Below, one piece after another: positions 51,039 to 61,459 of a stretch of 64,000 nucleotides of DNA; the stretch's first letter is position 1; the number at the start of each line of letters is the position of its first letter. The position numbers and the translations under genes were made by a program. Under the pieces are notes generated by a model. That model saw nothing but the letters and a program-made list of their open reading frames with translations, was not told the origin of the DNA and searched no databases. Source of the stretch: Cricetomys ansorgei (Eukaryota > Chordata > Mammalia > Rodentia > Nesomyidae); assembly GCA_026225945.1 (NCBI GenBank), contig JAMJFZ010001089.1, forward strand, positions 2,672,501-2,736,500, in the 5' to 3' direction.

Positions 51039-52137
51039 GGGCTCAAAGAGTTGGCTCAGAGGTTAAGAGTACTTGTTCTTGCAGAGGACTTGGGCTTAGT
51101 TTGCAGCATCTTTGTGTTGGCTCGCAATCATCCACAGCTCCACTTCCTGGGAAGACAATACCCTCTTCTTCAGGCTGTAGTTGTAGATGTGTATATTGAT
51201 GTAGATTCACCAGATGTGGAGGTTGGTGCAGGGCAGAGGACAGTTTAGTCTTTTGTCTAGTTAAATCACCAGTTCTTGGTCAAAGCCCTAGAACTTTAGA
51301 GCATTTTGGCTTCTTTACAATCTAGTCTTAATCCTTGAACTGGAAGGCTTCAGCCTTCATACAATCTAGAACATTTAACCTGCTGGCCCAGACCTAGAAG
51401 GCTTCAGTCTTAGTCTTCTGAGATCTACTGCTGACTGGGCCACCCTGACTAGCTCCTTCTGAACTCTGACTCTTCTGGTTCAACTCACTTTCAGTTCTGG
51501 GCTTCTTCTTCTGAACTCTGATGTGTCTCTGTGTTTTGCCCCGAGCTCTCACTGTTCCATCCTGCCTCTGTAACTGACTGTTTCAAACTCACTGCTCTGT
51601 TACTCATTCCAGTCGCAGCTTCTGTAACTCCTTCTCTGTAACTGATTCTGTCCTAACTCTGTAACTCCACTTCTGACTTTTCAGCCTGCTTCTCAACTGA
51701 CTGACTCTTGTATCTGCTCCTGAACTGACTGACTATGTAACTCTGTTTTACTGAGCTGGGAGCCTGCCTTTTCTTGTGAGACTTGGGTATGTCCTTACTC
51801 TGCTAACTTTTCCTCTGACTAGTCACTTTGTCTGACATTCACTCTAACTCATCTCAGACATCACTTCCTGTGTGACTCCTAACTCCTGCGTTCTGTTTCC
51901 TGTCTGCTTCCAAACTGTTTCTGTCTTAGGGATTAAAGGTGTGGACCACCACTTCCTTCTGAATACTGGGATTAAAAGTGTGTCTACATTCTATTCAGAC
52001 TACATAGGCCTCTGAATGTAGACCCCTGGAATGTAGATCCTAGCTTTCACACAGGGCTATTTCTCTACAGCAGGCACCAGGCTTACATACATGTGATGGG
52101 CATACACATACACAGGCAAAACACTCATACATGATGA
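51039..52137 (+). mobile_element. B3 SINE interrupted by an 894-bp insertion
   Basis: The left half (51039-51175) reads 'gggctcaaagagttggctca', 'ggttaagagtacttgttctt' and 'aataccctcttcttcaggc'. The right half (52070-52137) reads 'gcaggcaccaggcttacata' and 'caggcaaaacactcatacat'. Placed together they give a normal B3 (compare 39415-39641), so everything between is a later insertion. Confidence 0.85.
51176..52069. mobile_element. Probable solo LTR inserted in a B3 SINE
   Basis: It begins 'tgtagttgtagatg' and ends 'tatttctctaca', that is TG...CA with TGTAG/CTACA inverted termini. Flanks are 'tcaggc' (51170-51175) and 'gcaggc' (52070-52075), 5 of 6 bases equal, fitting a 6-bp target duplication as in ERVK-type elements. 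The interior is rich in 'ctgtaactgactctgaact'-like units (51420-51780). It also carries B1-like 'gggattaaaggtgtggacca' and 'actgggattaaaagtgtgt' at 51930-51985. No gag/pol remains. Family not recognised; LTRs with such CTGTAACTGACT units may be cricetid-specific (inference). Confidence 0.65.
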
Positions 52138-52430
52138 CTTCAAGGTAGCATTGTCTTCCAGAAGCAACAGGACTGATAGACATGAACTCTCAGAGACTGT
52201 GGCAGCATACATAAAATTTGCATAGGTTCAAGCCAAATAGGGTTGCATAACAGAAAAGAGGAAGTAGATAAAGGGTCCTACCCCTAACCAAGAAACTATT
52301 TGCAATGGATACCTGTTGGTAAGATAAAAATCATTTTTTTCTCCCCTCAATGGAGAGTCATTGTTAATAACAACCACACTCCAAGAGAGTCCCCATGCCC
52401 AGGAGTGGTTGGCCAACACAAAACAAAGTC
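52138..52430. other. No recognised feature
   Basis: Ordinary sequence. Confidence 0.3.
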
Positions 52431-52431
52431 C

Positions 52432-52500
<69 letters not shown>

Positions 52501-52502
52501 GT
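52432..52502. repeat. Compound (TG)n(GA)n microsatellite
   Basis: About 13 TG units directly followed by about 20 GA units. Z-DNA-prone and triplex-prone tracts side by side. Confidence 0.95.
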
Positions 52503-52574
52503 TTTTGTTTTGTCATTTCTTGTTCTTTTAAAAATTATTTAAAAATTATTATTTTCATTTTGTGGTTTTTTTTT

Positions 52575-52695
52575 TAAGAGAGAGAAAACACAAAGCATAA
52601 AGTTGGCTAGGTAGGGAATGGGAGGATCTGGGAGAAGTTGGGATAGGGAAAATATGGTCAAAATACATTGTACGAAAAATTAAAATAAAAAATAA
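52575..52695 (+). mobile_element. L1 3'-end fragment
   Basis: 'gtagggaatgggaggatctg', 'ggtcaaaatacattgtacga' and an A-rich tail match the last ~100 bp of rodent L1 elements. Confidence 0.7.
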
Positions 52696-53040
52696 GTTAA
52701 TAAGCTCTCTTAAACCTATAAAGTGAATATCTCAGAAAGGAGAAAAGCAACTGCAGTGCCAGAAAGAGAAGAGACTGAAAATTCTGGGTGAAATAGGTGT
52801 GAGCAGATGCCGTGGTGCCCTGGAGATGGGAAGTGCCTTCTGGTCTTGTTATCATAGGCACTTTGGATTTAAAGGAACAGAAGCTGGAGCCTCGGGTTTG
52901 TGTGAGGCAGACATTAGTGAGGAAAGAGCTCCGACACAGTGGTAGGATGTATGAAGGGCTACAGTAGGAAAACAAAGCTTTCTTGTATCTGATTCTCAGT
53001 GGAAAGGCACTAGTTTTAAACATCACAGAAATCTGGGATT

Positions 53041-53147
53041 CCATCTTCATGACTCCTATGGTCAGAACTACTGCATGCGCAAGACCTTCACCTTCAAGGC
53101 TGCCAAGACACCATCACTGATGGAAGAGGGCTTCATGAAGTATTAAC
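53041..53147 (+). pseudogene. Short cDNA-like fragment of unknown gene (weak)
   Basis: From 53054 one frame reads SYGQNYCMRKTFTFK, then AAKTPSLMEEGFMKY and a TAA stop at 53145, with G/C-ending codons (atg cgc aag acc ttc acc ttc aag) unlike the AT-rich surroundings. Upstream the frame is not supported. It could be the tail of a processed pseudogene. I do not recognise the parent, and the fragment is short. Confidence 0.25.
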
Positions 53148-53299
53148 GCTGTATGAGTAGTTATTGGCAATGATGGCAACTTAGGGAGAGAGAGCCAGTT
53201 TTATTCAAGGAAGAAGCCCTTGAGAGGCTGCGTATGCTTGAGTGTGGTCCTATGCCCATGTACACACAGGCAACAGTAAAGGGACTCTAGATTCCTCTT

Positions 53300-53396
53300 T
53301 ATTTTCTTCCTTCCTTCCTTCCTTCCCTCCTCCCTCCCTCTTTTCCTTCCTTCCTTCCTCCTGTCCTTCTTTGTTTTTCTTCTTTTTTTTTTTTCC
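53300..53396. repeat. (TTCC)n pyrimidine tract
   Basis: Imperfect TTCC/TCCC units and a T-run/C-run, left of an antisense B1. It is the complemented, expanded SINE tail. Confidence 0.9.
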
Positions 53397-53398
53397 CC

Positions 53399-53476
53399 CC
53401 GAGACAGGGTTTCTCTGTTATAACTGGCTGTTCTGGAACTCACTCTGTAGACCAGGCTGGTCTCAAAGACTCTGGG
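53399..53476 (-). mobile_element. B1 SINE, antisense, truncated
   Basis: 'ccgagacagggtttctctgt', 'tataactggctgttctggaa' and 'ctctgtagaccaggctggtc'. It stops at the boundary with an L1 3' tail. Confidence 0.8.
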
Positions 53477-53479
53477 TTT

Positions 53480-53620
53480 CTTAAAAAGGAACTCATGAAA
53501 TTGGGATGGAGTGGTGGAGGGACAAGGAAAGATTAAAAAGGAGGGAACAAGAAGCAAATTTGATCAAAATATATTATACGTATGTATGAAATCTCAATTT
53601 TCTCTGTTTTATATTATTGT
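53480..53620 (+). mobile_element. L1 3'-end fragment
   Basis: 'ttgggatggagtggtggagg' and 'ttgatcaaaatatattatac' followed by 'gtatgtatgaaatctcaatt' give the L1 3' terminus. Confidence 0.7.
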
Positions 53621-53659
53621 CTTGTATTGTAATTTATCATTATTCCTTAGATGCTTGTT

Positions 53660-53798
53660 TGTTTTCTAAGGAGAGGTGGAAAGGAGTGTGACTTCAGAGG
53701 GGAGGGGAGGGGAGGAAGACTTAGGAGGAGTAAGGGGAGGGGAAACCATAATCAGAATATAATGTATGAAAAAAATCTATTTTCAATAAAAAATGCCC
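53660..53798 (+). mobile_element. L1 3'-end fragment
   Basis: A purine-rich block, then 'aatcagaatataatgtatga' and 'ttcaataaaaaatg'. Third L1 3' tail in the same orientation within 1.2 kb. Confidence 0.55.
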
Positions 53799-54539
53799 AG
53801 GATGTAACAAAAGGAGATAAGAAATTGGAATGCATAAAGGAAAACTCAATAGCATGGAGAGTAAAATAAGTTGACATGTATCTGGGATGAGTTCTAGAAG
53901 AAAAGGAAAAACAGCAAGCAGCCTCCACTGAATAATGGTGGAAGATTTTTTTTTAAATCAGAATTTTAAAAAAGTGAGACTCACGTTGAACGTGAAATAA
54001 AAAACAAAGCCATCTATAGCACACCACAGTAAAATTGTTTACTTGTGCTAAAACCAAATAGAAAAATCTAAAGCATCAGAGAAAATTACCTACACAAGAA
54101 CAATAGCAGACTTTCAAAAGACAGTTCGTCATAATAATAGGAGCTTGAAGCCAATGAGTAATATGTTGAAAGGGGAAAAAAAAGATGGAGGCAGAGGTCT
54201 GCACATGGAGAGGTAAACCCTAAAATGTGTGGGGAAAAAATGCAGGCATGTTCAAAACTAAAACAAAGAGAGTTACAATCTTGAGTCTTCCCCAAATGAA
54301 ATGATTTGGAGAAAAGAAACTGAACAGAAAAATCAGAAGCTGAGCATGAGAGCAACAATGAGTAGGAAATTGGACAATGTAAAGTTAGATATAAATCATC
54401 CTATTACAGGCCCAATAAAAGCAACACCAATAATAGTTGACAGTTTAGGGGGATACATGGACAGTGACATGGAAAGCATATTCAACAGAGAAAGCGGGAT
54501 GGATCCAGAATCAGAATCAAAGTGGCGTAAATGAGAGGG

Positions 54540-55005
54540 CACTTCACGGTTATGTTCTAAGAGCACATTTGTACTTTTTCCTGTAGGAAGGAATCCACGT
54601 TTGCATGATGTAATGGGTTGTTTTGAGTTAACCTACGATCTAGATGTCTTCTACAGGACTAGATCAGGAAGAATGTAAGACTCAGTGGTCTTGGTATTTG
54701 CAAACTTTCCTTCTGCTCCAGAGAAAAGGGGAAAAGGGAGAAGCACCAGCATCGTAAATCTCAGAGATGAGCCTGACCATCTGACCAGAGGGGTACCACT
54801 AAGCTTTGAAATGATCAACTGCCTTTGTTCCCCTTCCTGTACAACATGCTGGTTAGAGGTGAGATGTTAAGATGCGAATCCACTGTCTTCTCAGGTTGCT
54901 GACTCTCAAAATGAAACAGTTTAAGATTCAATTCTTGTTTCCTCCCCTGCCCCTTTTGCCTACATGTCAGATGGTGCAGACTAGGTTACATAAGGTCCCT
55001 TGTTC
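54540..55005. other. Unassigned block between L1 pieces
   Basis: Composition is less A-rich than the L1 flanks. No family recognised. Confidence 0.3.
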
Positions 55006-55333
55006 TGCTCAAGAAGAAGGGAAAAATCTGTCTTAACAATTGCATATTTAAAATTAAACTACTGAAGTAAAAATATAATGCACAACTTCCATATCAGTAG
55101 GGAAGAAAATAAGGAGTTCAAACACAATATTAATAATCAAAAAGGAAAAATAGAAGAGAAAAGAGGCAAAAATATCATGGTTAAGTGGGCAGGTAAGGTG
55201 ATAAGTATAAGTTTAAATTAACAATAATTTCAAAAGGTGGAATTTTAAAAATCATTTAAACCAGAGATTCTTAAATTAGATTAAGAAAACCCCACCAAAT
55301 CTAGCTATGTGGGGTTTACAAGATACATTGATC

Positions 55334-55418
55334 AGGGCTGGGGATGTAGGCCAGAGCAAAAGCATTTGCTCAGCATGTTTAAGGCCCTGGCTTAAATGTA
55401 TACATGTGTGTACACATG

Positions 55419-55453
<35 letters not shown>
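55334..55453 (+). mobile_element. ID-like SINE with (CA)n tail
   Basis: 'cagggctggggatgtaggcc', 'gcatttgctcagcatgttta' and 'aaggccctggcttaaatg', then (CA)n at 55418-55453. Confidence 0.65.
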
Positions 55454-55458
<5 letters not shown>

Positions 55459-55717
55459 AATAAAAGTAAAAACAAACACCAAAATAAGTACAAACGTTTA
55501 CTTATAACTTGGTGAGAAAACAAAAAGAAAAAAAGAAACAATTTCAGATAAATGCTAATTAAAAAGAAAGCAATTTAGTAATATTACCAGGAAAAATAGA
55601 TGTTAAAGATAACCATTATGCATTGACACATATGGAAATCACCAGAAGGTAAAGCAATGCTGAACTTGTATGCAATTAACAAACAGTTCTAAAATAATAA
55701 GGCAAACATTGCTTGGT

Positions 55718-55993
55718 GGTTTGAATGAGAATGGCCCCATCCGCTTATATACTTGAATACTTGATCCTTTGTTGGTGGAACTGTTTGGGAAGGATTAAGA
55801 GACTTAGCCTTGTTGGAAGAGATGTGTCACTGGGAGTGAGATTTGAGATTTCATATGACTCACGGGATTCCCAGTGCTCTCTCTTTTTGCATTGTGGTGA
55901 TTGTGGATCAAGATGTGAGCTCTCAGCTTTCCTTCACTCCACCTACAAGGACACTAACCCTCTGAAATCAAGCTAAATGAAAGTCTTTCTTTT

Positions 55994-56053
<60 letters not shown>

Positions 56054-56115
56054 TCCTTCTTTTTTAAAGTTGACTTGGTCATGGTGTTTTATCACAGTAA
56101 CAGAAAAGTAAGACA
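55718..56115 (+). mobile_element. ERVL-MaLR type LTR with internal (TTTC)n
   Basis: It starts 'tggtttgaatgagaatggcc', continues 'gccttgttggaagagatgtg' and 'ttgtggatcaagatgtgagc', and ends 'gacttggtcatggtgtttta' 'tcacagtaacagaaaagtaa' 'gaca'. Near full-length and the best-preserved sense copy of this LTR family here. A (TTTC)n tract has expanded inside it. Confidence 0.65.
55984..56060. repeat. (TTTC)18 microsatellite
   Basis: Almost perfect TTTC array of about 75 bp, inside the LTR. Confidence 0.95.
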
Positions 56116-56287
56116 CATTAATATTATTAGAGGAAAAGGTAAACAAATTCATGCATTATGGCAGAGTCAATTTCACTCTTTCAAAAAGTGGTATAGCAAG
56201 TCCATAAATAGTAAGTATAAGACAGGGTTGAATTGTATATACAGAGGAATATAGCCAATGTTTAGATAATTGATAATCTTTTAAAGC

Positions 56288-56292
56288 ACACA

Positions 56293-56341
<49 letters not shown>
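56288..56341. repeat. (TA)27 microsatellite
   Basis: Uninterrupted TA run of more than 50 bp. Self-complementary, so it can extrude as a cruciform. Such runs are common breakage sites. Confidence 0.97.
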
Positions 56342-56345
<4 letters not shown>

Positions 56346-56597
56346 TTGTGTATTTAGTAAGTCATAAAACAAGTCTCAAAATGTTTAAAAAGATATGAAG
56401 GTTATCTACTGATATCAGTATTCTGTCATAAATAAAAGTACAGATCAGTTAAAGAAAAGACACTAATCATCCTTTATGCAAAGACAACAAATTCGAATGA
56501 TTTGTGTCAGTGGAAATCACAATAGAAGAGAAAACATCTCTAGAAAGGGATGAAAACACAACGTTGATTAACTAAATCCTTAAGGTTATAGAGTAAT

Positions 56598-56990
56598 TGT
56601 TTTAGTTACTTTTTATTAGTGTACTAAAATACCATGATCAAGGCAATTTATAGGAGAAAGAGTTTATTGGAGCTTACTGTTAGGATACGTAGATTAGTTT
56701 ATTGGGCTAGAGTCCTTCATGGCAGGGAGCATGGCAGCAGGAAGTAAGCCTGGCATGGACCGGTAGCTGGAAGCTTATATCCTGAGACACAACCATGAGG
56801 CTGGGGGGAGAGCTAACTGGGAATGGGCGTGAGCTTTTGAAACCTCAAATCCTTCCTCCGGTGGCATATCTTTTCCAATAAATCCATACCTCTGAATCCT
56901 TTCCAAACAGTTCTACCCATCTAGGACCAAGTATTTAAGCATATGAGCCTACGGAGATCATTCTTATTTAAACCACCATATCAGTATTTT
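56598..56990 (-). mobile_element. ERVL-MaLR type LTR, antisense
   Basis: 'ttttagttactttttattag', 'aaaataccatgatcaaggca', 'gagaaagagtttattggagc', 'gcagggagcatggcagcagg' and 'aagcatatgagcctacggag'. Same family as 55718-56115 in opposite orientation, 0.5 kb away; the pair flanks the (TA)27 run. Confidence 0.65.
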
Positions 56991-57822
56991 GAGAAACAAC
57001 CATATTCTTAAGTAAAGTTTAAAAGAGAAAAAAAACTGAAAGTTCACAAAATTAGCATACAGTTCAAGGAGTTGGAAAACCAAGAGCAGAGTAAACTCAA
57101 AGACTGAATTAATAAAGAGCAGAAATTAAAATGGAAAACAAATAATAAAGAAAGCAAATTATCTGCAAAATAATTTCTTTGAAAGGAAAAAAAAAACAAC
57201 TTTTAATAATACAGAGCCTTATGATTAACAGTGTCACCAAAGGTGACATTAAAAATAGGAATTTTAAGTCTAGTAATTATGCATTTAAAAAATCTCAGAT
57301 AATCTTTGTAAATAAGTTTGAAAGTTTAGTAGAAATAGATTCTTAGAGAAATATAACTCCTGATAACCTACTTAAAGAGACAGAGAAATCCAGTCCTATA
57401 ACTTTAAAAATTTGGAAAAGAAAAGAATAAGATATTTCTCCTTAAAACACTGGCCCGAACTATTTCATTAATTATTCTCATAAAACACTAAGGAACCAAT
57501 AATTCTTGTCTTATATAATGTGTTCCAGCGACCAAAATAGAAGGCAAGTCCTTCAGTTCCTTTTATGAGGCTGCTGTAATCTTGTTAGGAGGATTGGTGA
57601 AGGGCACCGTGGACGAGGGGAAGGGACGTGCAGCTGTAAAGGAAAAACCCTGAATAAAGCGACCGCACCTCCAAACCAAGGAACGGACACATGATTTGAC
57701 ATTAATAGTCCAACAGAACATACATATTGATGCAAGTTTACCACGGGAACAGATTATAAAGAAGTTATGTGATCATTTCTAAAGAGATAAGACAAGTATT
57801 TACTAAAACTCAATCATCTGTG

Positions 57823-57910
57823 GCCGGCCGCGTAGCTCAGTGCTCGAGTACTTGCTGAGCATGCGCAGTGCCCTGGGTTCAGTGCCCAGCACTGCAATCA
57901 ATAAGAGAAT
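57823..57910 (+). mobile_element. ID SINE (tRNA-Ala-derived)
   Basis: 'cgtagctcagtgctcgagta' (A box), 'cttgctgagcatgcgcagtg' and 'ccctgggttcagtgcccagc' (B box), with an A-rich tail. The copy is full length, with its internal pol III promoter still readable. A SINE, not a tRNA gene: no acceptor stem is formed. Confidence 0.85.
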
Positions 57911-57989
57911 AAATAAAGTGAAAAGAAAAGAAAACAAACTCAGCAGTCATCCAAGATAGAAACGTGGAAGAAAGTAGAAGTCAAAGACT

Positions 57990-58620
57990 TTCCCTACAAA
58001 GACACGTTTGGCTCATTTAGTGAGGAGGCAAGGCTGTCCGCTGAGACTCTGATCCATCATCGCACCGAGTGCTTGCTGGAGCAACAAGGCAAGCCCCGGA
58101 AGCCCTGCGAAGAAAGACTGGGTGGGGAAAAGGGAGCTGGGTGCAGGCTTGGTGTGCAGCAAGTTCTGGTTTATTTAAGCACCTGGCTTGGTGTTCACAC
58201 AAGGACAAAGTCACCTAAGGACAAAGTCACCTAAGGGAACGTTTTCTAGAATGTACGCCAGTGTCTTTAATGACGGAGCTTCATCCCTGCCACGCAGGGG
58301 TCCAGCAGCAGTCTGTAAAAATGACAGCCACAGACAAATCTGTGTGAGAAAACATAATCTGGAAGCCAGCTGCAAACGTCTTGGAATTTAAATGATAAAT
58401 AAGTATTACAAATTATCAGAGGAAATATGGATTATTTATTTAATCAAGAAGGTAGCTACGGTTGGTTACTTAGAGGGGAAAAGATTCAATCAGATGTCTC
58501 TCTCTTACTATCCGCGTAAACAAATAACGGATGGGTTAAAGGCCTGCTACAGAAAACAAACCAGAAGCATGCCAGAAAGAAAAGCAGCAGATTTGTTCTT
58601 TTTAGTAATGTTTTCCCTGT
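57990..58620. other. No recognised repeat; small tandem duplication
   Basis: 'aaggacaaagtcacct' occurs twice in a row at 58201-58232. Nothing else recognised. Confidence 0.4.
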
Positions 58621-58624
58621 TTTT

Positions 58625-58763
58625 CTGAGACAAAAATCTCACTATGTAGCCCATGCTGGTCTGTAACTCACCATGTGGATCAGATCTGCCTTCGATTTGT
58701 GCAGATCCGCTGCCTCTGTCTCGTGTGTTCTGGGGTTTACAGGTGCACACTACCATGTCCAGC
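58625..58763 (-). mobile_element. B1 SINE, antisense
   Basis: 'tttctgagacaaaaatctca', 'ctatgtagcccatgctggtc' and 'tgcctctgtctcgtgtgttc'. Diverged, complete length. Confidence 0.75.
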
Positions 58764-58769
58764 CTTATT

Positions 58770-59900
58770 TTAGTACTTTTACATTATTAAAACATTTCAC
58801 AGTGCAAAAAAGCAGGCTGTAAGAAAAAAAAAGTAGGTAAATTAGATGTTTGGAGGAATTATTATTTGTGTGTGTGTGTGGTTTCTGAAAATGTAAGGGG
58901 TAAAATCCTTATTAGCAATCATAAGTAGACCTTGTATTTACTTCCCCATGGCTAAAATGACGGAGAGACGGAAAACCATATGCCTTCCAGCTGAGGATTC
59001 GCTAACACACTATAAACATGAGAAAAGTGAAGGTTGCCCCTTACTGCCTTCTTGTCTCTCGTGTTCTTTATGACCATGCCTTTTAGGACAAGGAGGTGGG
59101 AACCCAACTCCAAGTACTTAAGCAAGGACTGGGGGTTTGTTTAGCTGCTGTGAATGGAGAGTCCAGTGGCAAATATTAATAAACAGGTGGGCAGTTCCAG
59201 AGCACTAGTGTGCGCTCTGTATGTATACCCCCCACCCACTCAGTCTGCAGGTGGGTTCTATTATGATTGCCATCTTACTGATAAACAGATGCACAGAAAT
59301 CAACTGAGCACCGAAAGATTATGAATATATTCTCATGTTCAGGAAGTGGCCTGACTGGGATTTAAACCTTTTCAATTTAGTTCATGAATTCATGCCTGTG
59401 ATCTCTATCAGTAGCTGCTTCTGCAGAACACTATTGCTTTTCATAATGCATCAATGATAAGGCTTGAGGTTTTCGTGAGGAAAGGGCCAAGTGGCAAAAA
59501 GGCCAACATCACTGGTTCTATGACCAGAAAAGTACTCAGAAGACAGAGATGTCTGGTATACATCTCTGCAGATGTCGTAGATGCTTGGTCTACAACTTCT
59601 GTGACGTCACCGAGGTCTTACTTGTTCGCCCACACTTTGAAGTGTTTTGTTTATCCAGAGAAATCCTTAAAGGGGTGAAAATTTTATCCAGTCTCATGTG
59701 AGGTCAGAGTAGAGACAGCATACAAAAGAGAAATTCAAGAGTAAAATGTCTCTGGGTTTTGCTATGGTGTGTGGAGCTTAGCCTATGGGGTCAGAAAGCC
59801 TCTATAAGATTTTGAAGGAGTGTAGAGCAATGAAAAATGGTGTTACTGGCATTTAAGTGAATTACACATAAAATGAAGGGCTGCTTAGAAACCAAAAAAT
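58770..59900. other. Unique-looking sequence
   Basis: No recognised repeat or exon. Short (GT)n at 58869-58880. Confidence 0.35.
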
Positions 59901-59904
59901 AGGA

Positions 59905-60260
59905 TCTACCACGTGGCCCAAAGGGAATGACACCAGAAAGCAGCATATAAAACAGTGCCTGTCCACGTTCATTGTGGTAGTGCCAACCGTGGCCAAGAAA
60001 TGGAACTATCATAGGTGACTGTATGAAGAGAGCACAACATGCACATACACACATACGTGAGTACTATCAGCTCTAAACTAGCATGAAACTTAGCCTCTTC
60101 AGCAACATGGAAGGAGGTGAAGGATATTATGGGGAAGTAAAATAAACTAGACTCTAAAAGGCAACTACCGCATGCTCTCTCTCACGTGTGGAAGTTTCCA
60201 CTGGCTGGGAGCACAGACAGTGATTACTAGGCATCAGAAAGGGTGGCGGGGGAGGATGTT
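59905..60260 (+). mobile_element. Ancient L1 ORF2 3' end, sense
   Basis: 'ggatctaccacgtggcccaa', 'ccacgttcattgtggtagtg', 'ccgtggccaagaaatggaac', 'ttcagcaacatggaaggagg' and 'tctctcacgtgtggaagttt' match the L1M ORF2 C-terminal coding order followed by 3'UTR. Confidence 0.65.
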
Positions 60261-60264
60261 CTGG

Positions 60265-60765
60265 GAAGGTGGTAGAAAAGGAGCCGCTTGATTTGATTAC
60301 TGCGGTGCTGTATGGATATGCAAAATAGCACACCGCACTCCATTATTTTGCACAGTTCATACTTGTTAATAAAATTAGTAAAAGGCAGGATGTTGAAGGC
60401 AGAAAGGGCAGGTAGGGTACTGCTTGGTGCATTGGTATACATGTTAGATAAAGCAAGACTAATTTCAGAAGGTTTTGAGCAGACAAAGAACATGAAGGAT
60501 TGAATGAGGAAGGCATTATCCAGAAAGGCCGACAGTATCAGCTGCTTAAACAAATGGATGCTTGAGGAAAGACAGTGAGAAAAGTTAAGGATAATTCTGA
60601 ACCTGCAGACTGTGATGCCACCAGGCAGAACGGGACATTATAATAAATAACAGGTTTTGGGGGAAAAGAGAATTCAATTTCAGAAGAGTTGAATCTGAGA
60701 TGATGGAGAAGAAACTGTAACCGTTGGGATTCTTAATCAGAAGAAAACCAAGCTTGAAAGAGGGC
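60265..60765. other. Unassigned; ancient-repeat flavour
   Basis: Purine-rich sequence ('gaaaagttaaggataattct', 'gaatctgagatgatggagaa') reminiscent of an old mammalian repeat also hinted at around 9840-10030. Family not assigned. Confidence 0.3.
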
Positions 60766-60769
60766 TGAT

Positions 60770-61050
60770 GGAGTCACTTGCAGAGTCTTGAGGAGATTTG
60801 GAGAGCCGGCCTCAGGCTCCCATCCTGAAACAAGCCCCAGGTCACGAGTTCAGCCCCGGCTGGCTCTGAGGCCTGGACCCTGCAACATGCCTGTCGGACC
60901 TCCTGACAGATGTGGCCTCTTCGGCAGTCACTGGCATCGCCGGGCTGGAGATCCTGGCTTCCTTGGAGCTTCTGATAGGAGGGCCAGCACCACACCAGAG
61001 GCGTAGGCCACACTGTCAATCTTGCTGCAAGGGAGCTCAGGAGACGAGTG
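60770..61050. other. Locally GC-rich patch, no recognised product
   Basis: About 280 bp of markedly higher G+C than its surroundings with several CpGs. Open frames overlap on both strands (plus 60788-61006; minus 60774-61097). No domain is visible. It could be an exon remnant, a processed pseudogene piece or an old GC-rich repeat. It directly precedes the Tigger element. Confidence 0.3.
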
Positions 61051-61054
61051 CAGC

Positions 61055-61455
61055 GGCCCCTCTCATCTGCAGTTTCCGTTGTTGCGGTTTCTATCACATA
61101 CGGTCAACCGTAGTCTGAAAACGGAAAGGAAAATTCCAGAAACAAATAATTCACACGTCTTCAGTTGCCATTGTGAGTACAAGCAGCTTACCTCTGTGCC
61201 TCTGGGAAAGTGAAGAATCCTCCCTATTTCACTGAGTCCGTGAGAGAGGCGGGGGGGGGGGGTATATTATATGACTTTTATTACAATTTATTGTTATAAT
61301 TGCATTACAATTACTGTTATTACTCTTACAATGGCTGATTTATAAGTTAAACTTGATCATAATCTGAAAACAGAGGATAAAATACAGTGTGTAGGGTTTA
61401 GAACTCTGTGTGACCTCAGGATCCACTGTAGCATCCTCACTGAGGATGGGGGGGT
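61055..61455 (+). mobile_element. TcMar-Tigger non-autonomous DNA transposon
   Basis: The left end is 'tctcatctgcagtttccgtt' then 'cggtcaaccgtagtctgaaa', 'aaaattccagaaacaaataa'. The right end is 'gatttataagttaaacttga', 'gtgtagggtttagaactctg' and 'cctcaggatccactgtagca'. Both match the two halves of a short Tigger MITE. A G12 run (61251-61262) lies inside. No transposase. Confidence 0.75.
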
Positions 61456-61459
61456 GGCT

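Larger units (their letters stand above)
53930..57990 (+). mobile_element. Ancient L1 (L1M/HAL1-like), sense, broken up by later insertions
   Basis: A-rich sequence in L1 coding order. ORF1-like at 53930-54260 ('caatagcagactttcaaaag', 'gaagccaatgagtaatatgt'); endonuclease-like at 55010-55700; reverse-transcriptase-region-like patches at 56350-57550 and 57770-57820 ('actcaaagactgaattaata', 'agaaattaaaatggaaaaca'). It is interrupted by an ID element, two MaLR LTRs, (TTTC)n, (TA)n and another ID. No open frame survives. Order was judged by eye from consensus memory. Confidence 0.45.

Noticed and set aside
57823..57900. tRNA-Ala gene candidate
   Set aside because: A and B boxes are present but the acceptor stem does not pair and an A-rich tail follows; it is an ID SINE.
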